From: Nocardia macrotermitis | GTDB lineage: Bacteria; Actinomycetota; Actinomycetes; Mycobacteriales; Mycobacteriaceae | Length of the DNA: 64,000 nucleotides | NCBI RefSeq assembly: GCF_009604405.1 | Contig: NZ_WEGK01000010.1 | Coordinates: forward strand, 248,001 to 312,000 | Direction of reading: 5' to 3' | In this document: positions 8,924 to 16,587 of the stretch, piece after piece | How the letters are laid out: each line of letters opens with the position of its first letter | Position numbering within the stretch: the first letter of the stretch is position 1 | Program-made: the position numbers and the translations under genes | Notes under the pieces: model-generated | The model's database searches: none | What the model was told of the DNA's origin: nothing | What the model saw: only the letters and a program-made list of their open reading frames with translations

Positions 8924-10500
8924 GCCAGGAACGCCTCGGTGAGTAGGGTCTCGCGGCTCTTGGTCCAGGCGTAGCCGTGCACTCGCTTGGCGGCCGCGTA
9001 TTGCTGTATGTGAGCGCCGATTTCGATGAGGAACAGCCCGTCGAGCAACTGGTCGCTCAGCTCGGCATAGGCATGCTGCGCGTCCGCGCCGATGCCCTGC
9101 TTCACCTGCCACGCCCCGTCGGCGGCGGCCACGTAATCACCGGATGCGAAGTGCGAGGCGTTCTTTCGCGCGTTGAACGGATACGCGCTCACGGTCAGGG
9201 TCGACGGCACGAACTGCGCCCACGAGTGGTCCAGGATCCACAGACCCGGATACTGGCCGCCGATGAGCTTCTTCACCGCCGTGGCCGGATCGTTCGGATC
9301 GAGGATCACCTCGATACCCGCCTCGGCCAGATTGGCCTGCACGATCTGCGCGGCAGCCTGGTAGGACGGAATGTCGGTGCCGTAGGACAGGGTCAGTCTC
9401 GACGGTTTCCCGGTCTGCGCCAACAACTCTCGCGCCTTGCCGAGATCGCGCGCGAAGTGGGTGTTGCGGACGCTGTCGTATGCCGGTGAGCTGCGCGGCC
9501 ACGGCAGATTCAACGGGTACCCGGTCCCCCGGTACACCTCGGCGATGATGCGCTCCCGATCGATCGAATACGCGATCGCCTGCCGCAGCCGCACATCGGC
9601 GAGTTCGGGATTCGTCACATTCACCCCGACGTAGATCTGCAATTCCGCCCCGTCGAAGTCGACGGTCTTGAAAGCCGCTGAGCGAGCGAGACTTTGGTTG
9701 TCCCGGTAGGCCAGGCTGGCGGCCACCTCGATCCGGCCGGAGCGCAGCGCGTTCAACTGGGCCTGACTGTCGGGAATGATCGACAACTCGACCCGGTCCA
9801 GATACGGCCGCTCCGGGATCCGATAGTGCTGATTGCGTTCGAAGACGATGCGTATGTTGGGTTCTCGCTGGGTCAGGCGGAACGGCCCGGTGCCGACGAA
9901 GGTGTTCTCGGTCGTCACCTTGTCGAGCGTCTCGCGATCCAGGATCGGCACGGTGTCGAGCAGATCGAAGATATTGCCCAGCGGATGCGCGAAACGCAGC
10001 ACGATCCGATGCGGGTCGCTGGTGTCGAATCCGGTGACCGCAGCGGCCGTACTCTTCATCTGCGCGGACCATTTCGGATCGGCGTAGGTGCGCAGCGAGA
10101 ATTCCACGTCCGACGCGGTGAACGGGCGGCCGGTGTGGAAGTGGACGTCCTCGCGCAGTTGCAGGGTGATCGACAGACCGTCGTCGGCGAGCGTCCACGA
10201 GGTCGCCAGCAGCGGCGCGGGGTCCAGGCTGTCGTGCGGATACCGCACCAGCGTCTCGTACACCAGGCCGATGACGAACGGCACCGCGCCGGTGTTGGTG
10301 AGCAGCCCGGCGGGCGACAGGTCGACCGGAGCGCCGATCTTCAGCGTGCCGCCGCGTACCGGTTTCGCGTTGTCGTCGGCGGCGGCCCGCTGCTCGCCGA
10401 CCGCCGAGGTGCAGGCCGCGAGCGTGCCGCTGCCCAGGATCGCCAGTGCGGCAACGCTTGTCGCGCGCAGGAAGCTACGGCGATCGGGAGGTGAGGTCAT
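8920..10500 (-). CDS. ABC transporter substrate-binding lipoprotein (SBP family 5)
   Basis: A 526-residue extracellular binding protein. The N-terminus combines a twin-arginine-like motif (DRRSFLRA) with a lipobox, LAAC, near residue 30, so export as a lipoprotein, probably by Tat, is likely. The mature part has the SBP_bac_5 signatures: LVYETLVRY, a long central domain with VGTGPFRLT, and RQAIAYSIDRERI. It is the first gene of the four-gene importer and is divergent, by about 140 bp, from a large arylsulfatase. The ligand may therefore be a sulfated compound or its product rather than a peptide; that is inference from context. Confidence 0.92.
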   Translation of the reverse strand: MTSPPDRRSFLRATSVAALAILGSGTLAACTSAVGEQRAAADDNAKPVRGGTLKIGAPVDLSPAGLLTNTGAVPFVIGLVYETLVRYPHDSLDPAPLLATSWTLADDGLSITLQLREDVHFHTGRPFTASDVEFSLRTYADPKWSAQMKSTAAAVTGFDTSDPHRIVLRFAHPLGNIFDLLDTVPILDRETLDKVTTENTFVGTGPFRLTQREPNIRIVFERNQHYRIPERPYLDRVELSIIPDSQAQLNALRSGRIEVAASLAYRDNQSLARSAAFKTVDFDGAELQIYVGVNVTNPELADVRLRQAIAYSIDRERIIAEVYRGTGYPLNLPWPRSSPAYDSVRNTHFARDLGKARELLAQTGKPSRLTLSYGTDIPSYQAAAQIVQANLAEAGIEVILDPNDPATAVKKLIGGQYPGLWILDHSWAQFVPSTLTVSAYPFNARKNASHFASGDYVAAADGAWQVKQGIGADAQHAYAELSDQLLDGLFLIEIGAHIQQYAAAKRVHGYAWTKSRETLLTEAFLA

Positions 10501-10646
10501 CGAACAGTCCTTGTGGCAACGAACCGCTCGTGGCGGAACTATCGGATGCTGCCGACGTTATCCAGGTACGCACGTCGTGACACCCGTTGTGCGCACCATG
10601 CGCGAAACTCTGGCAATCGGGACGGGCCACCGGATTGGGTATGCGC

Positions 10647-12944
10647 ATGCCTGTGCCCGATTACGCCCGCGGATACGAACACTTCACCGGTTCGGTCGGC
10701 CGCACCACCGCCGACTCCACCCCGCAGTGGACCTATCCGCCGACCGCGCCCGCCGGGACGCCCAACATCATCGTGGTGCTGGTCGACGACATGGGGTACA
10801 GCGATATCGGACCGTTCGGCTCCGAGATCGAGACGCCGACACTGGATCGGCTCGCCGCGCGGGGTGTTCGGCTCACCAACTATCACACCACACCGCTGTG
10901 CTCACCGTCGCGCGCGGCGCTGCTGACCGGAATCAATTCCCACCGTGCGGGTTTCGGGTTCGTCGCCAATGCCGATCCGGGCTATCCCGGCCTGCGGCTG
11001 GAACTGGCCGACGATGTGGCCACGCTTCCGGAGATCCTGCGCGACAACGGATATGCCACCTACGCGGTCGGCAAGTGGCATCTGGTGCGCGATGCCACCA
11101 TGAACCCTGCCGCACACCGGGATTCGTGGCCGACGCAGCGCGGTTTCGACCGCTACTACGGGTCCCTGGAGGGTTTCAACTCGTACTTCCACCCGAATCA
11201 GATCGTCTCCGACAGTTCGGTGGTCGATGTCGAGGAGTATCCCGAGAACTATTACGTCACAGACGATCTCACCGACAAGGCGATCTCCTATCTGAAGGAT
11301 CTGCGGGCGCACGACGCCACCAAACCGTTCTTCCTGTACTTCGCCCACGTCGCGTTGCACGGCCCGCTCCAGGCCAAGGAGGTCGACCTGGCGAAGTATC
11401 GCGGCCGCTATGCCGAGGGCTGGGATCTGTTGCGGCAGTGGCGTTTCGACTCGCAGCTGGCACAGGGCCTGTTCCCCGCGGAGACGCGGCAGAAGCCGCG
11501 CAACACCGAGCCGGGATACGAAGCGCAGGAATGGGATTCGCTCACCGAGGCCGAGCAGTACCGGTTCGCCCGGTACATGGAGGTCTACGCGGCGATGGTC
11601 GACAACATCGATCAGAGCCTGGGGCGGCTGCTCGACGTGCTGGAGCAACTCGGCGAACTGGACGACACCATCGTGGTATTCACCTCCGACAACGGCGGCA
11701 CCGCGGAGGGCGGCCCGGTCGGAACCCGCAGTTACCTGGCGGAATTCGCGCACGTCGACGATCCGGACTGGGTCGGTGACGTGCCGCACGACGAGGAGCT
11801 GATCGGCACCGCGCGGCTCGGCGTGCACTACCCGCGCGGCTGGGGCCAGGCGTCGAACACGCCGTTCCGGTTCTACAAGGGCCAGACCTTCGCCGGCGGG
11901 GTGCGGGTGCCGTTCGTGGTGTCCTGGCCGAAGGGGTTGCCCGCCGGGGAGATCCGCACCGAATACACCTACGTCACCGACCTCGCGCCGACGCTGCTGG
12001 AACTGGCCGGACTGGGCCGATCCGGCACGCGGAACGGGCTGCCCGCCAAGGAGTTCGACGGCGTTTCGGCGGCGGACGTGCTGCGCGATCCGCGGGCGCG
12101 CTCGCGCCACCTCGAACAGTATTCGGAGATGACCGGGCATCGCGGCTTCTACCGGGACGGCTGGAAGCTCCTGGCCCTGCACGAACCCGGCGCCGATGTG
12201 GACGATCCGCGGTGGCAGCTGTTCGACGTGCGCACGGATCCGACTGAGCTGCACGATGTTTCGGCGGACTTCCCCGACAAGGTGGCCGAGCTGGCCCGCG
12301 CCTGGGACGAATCCGCTTGGAAGAACACCGTTTTCCCGCTGATCACCCGCAAGGATCTGGCGCGGCGACGGCCGGAGGAAACGCTGCTGTCCGCACCGGT
12401 GCGCATTCTCCCGGGGACGCCCACGCTGGAACGTTATCGCTCACAGCGGTTGATCGCGTATCGCGACTTCACGATCACCGCCGAACTCGACGGCTACCGG
12501 ACCGGCGACGAGGGAGTGCTTGTCGCACACGGTGATCCGCAAGGCGGTTATCTGCTGTACGTCGAAGACGAGCGAGTTGTGTTCGGCTTCAACAGCTATG
12601 GGCGGTACACCACCGTCGAGGCACCAATCTCCCTTGGCGCACAGCGGATCACGGTCGCGGCACTGGTACGTCCGCGACTGCGATGGGACTTCACCGTCGC
12701 CGTCGACGGCCACACCGTCGCGCGCCTGCCCGATCAGGTTCAACTGGCCGGAATGTCGCCCTGGACAGGCATTTCGGTCGGCGTCGACGCGCGTGGCCCG
12801 GTCGACTGGGAACTGCGTGCGCGTCGAGGACCGTTCCGGTACACCGGCAATCTGCGGGCCGTCGTCTATACGCCAGGGCCCCAACGTGTTCCAGAGCAGA
12901 CCGCACACGCGCTCGAGGCGGCCGCCGAACTTGTAGCCGAGTAA
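10647..12944 (+). CDS. type I arylsulfatase with C-terminal extension
   Basis: A 765-residue sulfatase. The alkaline-phosphatase-like catalytic domain starts at NIIVVLVDDMGYSDIG (metal-binding aspartates). The formylglycine site is CSPSRAALLTG, a Cys-type C-x-P-S-R motif near residue 85 that needs a formylglycine-generating enzyme; none is in this window. The second motif GKWHL and the metal-site segment TSDNGGT follow. After about residue 560 there is an extra 200-residue beta-rich region common to large actinobacterial arylsulfatases. The start is uncertain (10641 or 10647 both plausible); no signal peptide is visible. It is divergent from the ABC importer and probably hydrolyses the imported sulfate ester. 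Confidence 0.92.
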   Translation: MPVPDYARGYEHFTGSVGRTTADSTPQWTYPPTAPAGTPNIIVVLVDDMGYSDIGPFGSEIETPTLDRLAARGVRLTNYHTTPLCSPSRAALLTGINSHRAGFGFVANADPGYPGLRLELADDVATLPEILRDNGYATYAVGKWHLVRDATMNPAAHRDSWPTQRGFDRYYGSLEGFNSYFHPNQIVSDSSVVDVEEYPENYYVTDDLTDKAISYLKDLRAHDATKPFFLYFAHVALHGPLQAKEVDLAKYRGRYAEGWDLLRQWRFDSQLAQGLFPAETRQKPRNTEPGYEAQEWDSLTEAEQYRFARYMEVYAAMVDNIDQSLGRLLDVLEQLGELDDTIVVFTSDNGGTAEGGPVGTRSYLAEFAHVDDPDWVGDVPHDEELIGTARLGVHYPRGWGQASNTPFRFYKGQTFAGGVRVPFVVSWPKGLPAGEIRTEYTYVTDLAPTLLELAGLGRSGTRNGLPAKEFDGVSAADVLRDPRARSRHLEQYSEMTGHRGFYRDGWKLLALHEPGADVDDPRWQLFDVRTDPTELHDVSADFPDKVAELARAWDESAWKNTVFPLITRKDLARRRPEETLLSAPVRILPGTPTLERYRSQRLIAYRDFTITAELDGYRTGDEGVLVAHGDPQGGYLLYVEDERVVFGFNSYGRYTTVEAPISLGAQRITVAALVRPRLRWDFTVAVDGHTVARLPDQVQLAGMSPWTGISVGVDARGPVDWELRARRGPFRYTGNLRAVVYTPGPQRVPEQTAHALEAAAELVAE

Positions 12945-13024
12945 ACATCACGGCTGGTCAGAGCCCTGGGCGCAGAAGGTCCGCTGCCGTCGGCGGGAGA
13001 TGCGACACTCCCGCCGAACCGCAA

Positions 13025-13597
13025 TCACGGCAGTAGATCGAGGACGAGTTGTTCCAGCATGTCGGCGATCTCGTGATACGGGACCTGCCCGGAACCCGCA
13101 CGCACGATCGCACCGGTAAACAGCAATTCGAGCAACAGCACCGTCTTCGAATCACCGTCGCCGCCCACCGCCGTCGCGATCATCCGGTGGATGTAGCGGC
13201 TGATCTCCTCGCGCAGCAGTTTGACGTCCGGGTCCGGGCTGTTCAACGCGACCGCGATCGCGTGCCCGAGCGCAGGCTCGTCCGCGACGACCAGCGCCAG
13301 ATACCGCAGCACCCCGACAACGCGAACCTTGACGTCCGGGGAGTCGGTGTCGGTCGGCGACCCGGACGTCAACCGACGCCAATACACCTCCGCCACCAGG
13401 TGTTCCCGCGACGAGTAGTAGGTGTAAGCCGTCGCCCGCGCCACGCCCGCCTGCGCCGCGACGGCAGGCAGGGTGAGTTCGTCGTACCCCATCGCCCCCA
13501 ATGTCTCGACGGTCGCATCGGCCAGACGCTGCACGGTTTCGGCGCGCTTTCCGGTCAGAGCACGGCGGGCCGGCGCCGCCGGAGAAACATCGGACAT
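13025..13597 (-). CDS. TetR-family regulator, paralogue of the divergent neighbour
   Basis: A 190-residue TetR protein. The N-terminal helix-turn-helix is LTLPAVAAQAGVARATAYTYYSSREHLVAEVYWRRL. I chose ATG 13597; longer frames run back through the intergenic region and into the next gene. It is a clear paralogue of the divergently transcribed TetR at 13680-14345: both share RATAY, HLVAEVYW, a DV(K/R)xR segment, ADEPAL-like and DPD motifs at the same spacing. It lies downstream of, and convergent with, the arylsulfatase gene. Its target is unknown; the shared 82-bp promoter is the obvious candidate. Confidence 0.9.
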   Translation of the reverse strand: MSDVSPAAPARRALTGKRAETVQRLADATVETLGAMGYDELTLPAVAAQAGVARATAYTYYSSREHLVAEVYWRRLTSGSPTDTDSPDVKVRVVGVLRYLALVVADEPALGHAIAVALNSPDPDVKLLREEISRYIHRMIATAVGGDGDSKTVLLLELLFTGAIVRAGSGQVPYHEIADMLEQLVLDLLP

Positions 13598-13665
13598 ACG
13601 TCCAGACGTTACTACAACGGCCCACGTCACCACGGTCACAGCCGCACGCCCCGACATTTTTGGAG
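13598..13665. promoter_or_regulatory. divergent TetR promoter with GTCCAGA elements
   Basis: Only 82 bp separate the two paralogous TetR starts. A near-palindrome ACGTCCAGACGT lies at 13598-13609 next to one start. A second CGTCCAGA copy lies at 13670-13677, against the other start. Such paired elements beside both starts fit auto- or cross-regulation by the two TetR proteins. Confidence 0.45.
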
Positions 13666-13679
13666 TACCGTCCAGATTT

Positions 13680-14345
13680 GTGTCCATCAAATCCGAGGCC
13701 GGTCCCTCCGATCGCCCGACCAGATCCAAGGCCGCCACCGTACGCGCCCTGCTGGACGCGACGGTCGAGGTCCTCCGAACCTCGGGCTACGAGGCACTCA
13801 CGATCAAATCCGCCGCCGCCCACGCGGGCATCGGCCGCGCCACCGCATACGGCCACTTCGGCTCCAGGAACCATCTGGTCGCCGAGGTGTACTGGCACCG
13901 GATTTCCAGCATCGACGCGCCGTCGGCATCATCAGCGGATGTCCGCACACGAGCCGCAATACTGTTGCGCCAGTTGGCACTTCTGATGTCCGACGAACCA
14001 GCCCTCGCCCGCGCGGTAACGGTCGCCATGTGCAACGCGGATCCCGATACCGAGGCCCTGCGATCCAGGATCGGATACCGAGTACACCAACTCATCACCG
14101 CGGCCGTCGCCGACGACGGCACCGCGGAACTCGTCGAAGTACTGGAGGACATGTACTTCGGAGCATTGGTTCGCGCCGGGACCGCCGACGGCTATTCGTA
14201 CACCGCGGTAGCCGCCCATCTCGAGCACGCCGTGCTGCGCCTGTTCGGCGACCAGCCGGAGCCCTCTGCTCAGCTCGGCACCGGAGTGGTCCACAGTGCA
14301 CTGATCGGCACAGCGGAAAACTTCTCGCCGAACGGCAATTGCTGA
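13680..14345 (+). CDS. TetR-family regulator, paralogue of the divergent neighbour
   Basis: A 221-residue TetR protein starting at GTG 13680; earlier in-frame codons would extend it into the neighbouring gene. The helix-turn-helix is LTIKSAAAHAGIGRATAYGHFGSRNHLVAEVYWHRI. It resembles the divergent TetR over its full length. The C-terminal about 25 residues (from QPEPSAQLGTG) overlap the 3' end of the convergent DUF4143 ATPase gene by 76 bp, which is unusual. Either this tail or the ATPase C-terminus has been extended by loss of a stop codon. Ligand and targets are unknown. Confidence 0.88.
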   Translation: MSIKSEAGPSDRPTRSKAATVRALLDATVEVLRTSGYEALTIKSAAAHAGIGRATAYGHFGSRNHLVAEVYWHRISSIDAPSASSADVRTRAAILLRQLALLMSDEPALARAVTVAMCNADPDTEALRSRIGYRVHQLITAAVADDGTAELVEVLEDMYFGALVRAGTADGYSYTAVAAHLEHAVLRLFGDQPEPSAQLGTGVVHSALIGTAENFSPNGNC

Positions 14346-15520
14346 TCGCCGCAATACATGACGAAACCGGCGTGAAAGCGATCGCCGAGCCGCCGTTCCA
14401 GGTAGCGCAACCCTCGGAAGTCCTCTGCGCGAACGGTTTCGGCGGCCTTGACCTCGATCGCGACGACCTGTCCGGCATTGTTCTCCAGCAGTGCGTCGAC
14501 CTCGTAGCCATCCCGGTCGCGGTAGTGATGAAGCTGCGCGAGGGACAGACTCCACGTCAGCTGGCGAGTGAGTTCGCCGATCACGAACGTCTCCATCAGG
14601 CCACCGGTGGTGGTGTCGTTGGTGATTCCGGCGAGGAGTTGGGCGGCCAGACCGGAGTCGGTGAATACGAGCTTCGGAGTCGCGACGGCGCGCGTGGTGG
14701 CGTTCGCGGACCATGCCGGGACCAGCCGGATCAGATAGATCAGCTCCAACAGGCGAACGTAGTCGCGGACAGTGGTCACCGGGATGCTCAGGGCGCTGGC
14801 AAGTCTGCTGTAGTTGAGCAGTCCGCTGGTCTGAGCGGCGAGCGTGACGATGAGCCGTCGCATATCGGCGCCGCGCTGAATGTCAGCAGCCTGGTGGACA
14901 TCTCGGGTCATGATGTCATCGAGGTAGGAGCGCGCGAATTGCGCCCTACGCCGATCGGTAGCACGGCGAACGGAATCGGGGAACCCGCCACGACCAGCCA
15001 GCATCAGATAGTCGCGACGTCGCAGCTCCGAGGTCTCAACCCGAAGCCGAGAGCCTCGGATGAAGGCCGCATCGATGAAACCGTCTGGCGCGCCGGTGAT
15101 CTCGCCCTGAGAGAAGGGAAACAACTCGATCGTCTCCGACCGCCCCGGAAGGGCATCGGGAATGCTGCTGAGGCCGAGGAGGCGCGCGGAACCGGTCAGC
15201 AAGAACCGGCCGGGTGTCGGATCCCGATCGACGACATGTTTGATCTCCAGCCACAGCTCGGGCACTCGTTGCACCTCATCGATGAAGATGGTGCCGGGCG
15301 CATCCAGGAATGCGGCCGGGTCGGCTTGTGCCGCCGACCGATCCCGGGTCCTGTCGAGGTAGTAGCGAACCACGTCCAGCCGGTCCCCGAGACAGTGCTC
15401 AGCGAGAGTGCTCTTGCCCGTCTGTCGCGCGCCGTTCACGATGACGACACGGGTATCGGCGAGAGCTTCTTTTACCAGCTCAGAAGCCCTTCTGGGAATG
15501 TAGTCGATTCCTTCGCGCAC
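14270..15520 (-). CDS. AAA ATPase with C-terminal DUF4143 nuclease-like domain
   Basis: A 416-residue protein. The N-terminal AAA_14 ATPase has Walker A GARQTGKST at 30-38 and Walker B TIFIDEVQ at 78-84, then the sensor TGSARLL. The C-terminal DUF4143 half carries a PD-(D/E)xK-like arrangement: TDSGLAAQLL, then EVDALLENN followed by VVAIEVKAAE. Family function is not established; members are abundant in bacteria and archaea and are suspected to act on DNA or in conflict systems. The GTG start at 15520 lies six bases after a TATGCT -10 element, so it is probably translated from a leaderless mRNA. A remarkable periodic repeat lies just upstream. Confidence 0.88.
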   Translation of the reverse strand: MREGIDYIPRRASELVKEALADTRVVIVNGARQTGKSTLAEHCLGDRLDVVRYYLDRTRDRSAAQADPAAFLDAPGTIFIDEVQRVPELWLEIKHVVDRDPTPGRFLLTGSARLLGLSSIPDALPGRSETIELFPFSQGEITGAPDGFIDAAFIRGSRLRVETSELRRRDYLMLAGRGGFPDSVRRATDRRRAQFARSYLDDIMTRDVHQAADIQRGADMRRLIVTLAAQTSGLLNYSRLASALSIPVTTVRDYVRLLELIYLIRLVPAWSANATTRAVATPKLVFTDSGLAAQLLAGITNDTTTGGLMETFVIGELTRQLTWSLSLAQLHHYRDRDGYEVDALLENNAGQVVAIEVKAAETVRAEDFRGLRYLERRLGDRFHAGFVMYCGDQQLPFGEKFSAVPISALWTTPVPS

Positions 15521-15526
15521 GCTCGC

Positions 15527-15532
15527 AGCATA
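15527..15532 (-). promoter_or_regulatory. -10 element for a leaderless DUF4143 transcript
   Basis: Reading the minus strand, TATGCT occupies 15532-15527 and six bases separate it from the GTG at 15520. That is the spacing expected if transcription starts on the start codon itself, a common arrangement in actinomycetes. No Shine-Dalgarno sequence precedes the GTG, which agrees. Confidence 0.5.
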
Positions 15533-15541
15533 CCGGAGGCC

Positions 15542-15656
15542 GTCAATCTGCCGGAATCTTACCCGTCAATCTGCCGTACTGTTGGTCGACGATCTGCCGT
15601 TATTCTTCCCGTTGATCTGCCGTGATACTGCACATCGATCTGCCGGGGGCACCGCC
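15542..15656. repeat. five-copy 23-bp-period array of CGGCAGAT(T/C) sites
   Basis: On the plus strand the cores AATCTGCCG or GATCTGCCG start at 15545, 15568, 15591, 15614 and 15637, exactly 23 bp apart each time. The first three positions of each unit (GTC, GTC, GAC, GTT, ATC) are partly conserved and the remaining eleven vary. Read towards the DUF4143 gene the core is CGGCAGAT(T/C). The array begins 22 bp upstream of that gene's start and covers about -25 to -135 of its predicted transcription start. Fixed spacing with variable filler is what a row of protein-binding sites looks like, not a simple satellite. Confidence 0.85.
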
Positions 15657-16587
15657 GCCGCTTCCGTGGATGTCCTGATCCGAGAATCGGCGGATTCGCC
15701 ACACGGACTACGTCGTTGTGAAGACGATGCGCGGCGGTGCGTCGGAGGACCGAGCACGTTCGAAAGCGTCTGCGAGACCGTCGATTCCGACGGTCTCGCC
15801 GATCAGTGGTGCCGGGTCGAGGGTGCCTTCGAGGCAAACCGGCGAAACTTGCTGCGAGATCGTGTAATTCACGCGTATTGCGGAATCCCGCCGACACGAT
15901 GTACCGCTCACCGACCGTGCCGCGCTCTCCCGCCAGTACCAAAGCCGTTGCGGCATCACGGATATCGACGACCTCGGCACCCGCGCCACGCACATACATC
16001 GGCAACTTGCCCCGCGCGGCGGCCGCGACGAATCCGCCGTGCGGAGTCGGCAGATAATCGTCCGGCCCGTAGGTGTTCGCCACGCACATCGCCACCGCGG
16101 GCAACCCGCGCTCGCGGGCGTAGTCGAGCACCAGATCCTCGGCCTGCACACGCGACTTCACGTATGCGCCACCACGTTTCGTCCAGTTGCGCGGTCCGGC
16201 CGACTCATCGATCAGGCCGGGACCGATCGGCAGTGTCGCCACCGAGCTGGTGAACACGAACCGCCGCAGCTCGGCCGCGAGCGCCACATCCAACACCGTG
16301 CGCAGACCCGCGACATTCGTGCGGAACAACGGCGCGGGATCCCGCAACCACGGCCTGGCATCGACCACGCAGTAGTACACGACCTCACACCCGCGCATCG
16401 CGTCCCGCACGGACTCCGGATCCTCGATATCGCCGAATACGCATTCGACATCCAGCCCGGCCAGCGCGCACAGCGAACTGGTCCGGCGCACCATCGCCCG
16501 CACCCGCTCGCCCCGCTCGACCAACGCCCGAACGACATGCGACCCGAGTAATCCACTCGCACCGACAACCAGATGACGACCGGTCAC
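15559..16587 (-). pseudogene. NAD-dependent epimerase, 3' end lost and replaced
   Basis: The N-terminal about 245 codons encode an extended SDR: Rossmann motif VVGASGLLGSHV at the start, FTSSVATLP, YVKSRVQAED (catalytic Tyr-x3-Lys), and NTYGPDDYLPTPHGG. After NTRELHDLAASFAGL (near 15840) the frame turns into low-complexity arginine-rich sequence with no family character and runs through the repeat array to 15559. In another frame the sequence after the break encodes an alcohol-dehydrogenase tail. The GTG at 16587 overlaps the preceding reductase stop by GTGA, so the start is secure. The gene has lost its C-terminal domain and is probably inactive. Confidence 0.75.
15708..15840 (-). pseudogene. 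3' fragment of a zinc-type alcohol dehydrogenase
   Basis: In a frame different from the epimerase, codons just after the break read CLEGTLDPAPLIGETVGIDG followed by LADAFERARSSDAPPRIVFT and a stop at 15708. This is the C-terminal signature of medium-chain (MDR) zinc-type alcohol dehydrogenases. Only about 45 codons remain, with no start. It marks a deletion joining the middle of an epimerase gene to the end of a dehydrogenase gene. Confidence 0.65.

Noticed and set aside
15559..15840. Genuine C-terminal domain of the epimerase
   Set aside because: It is arginine-rich, runs through the 23-bp repeat array, and the competing frame encodes a recognisable dehydrogenase tail.
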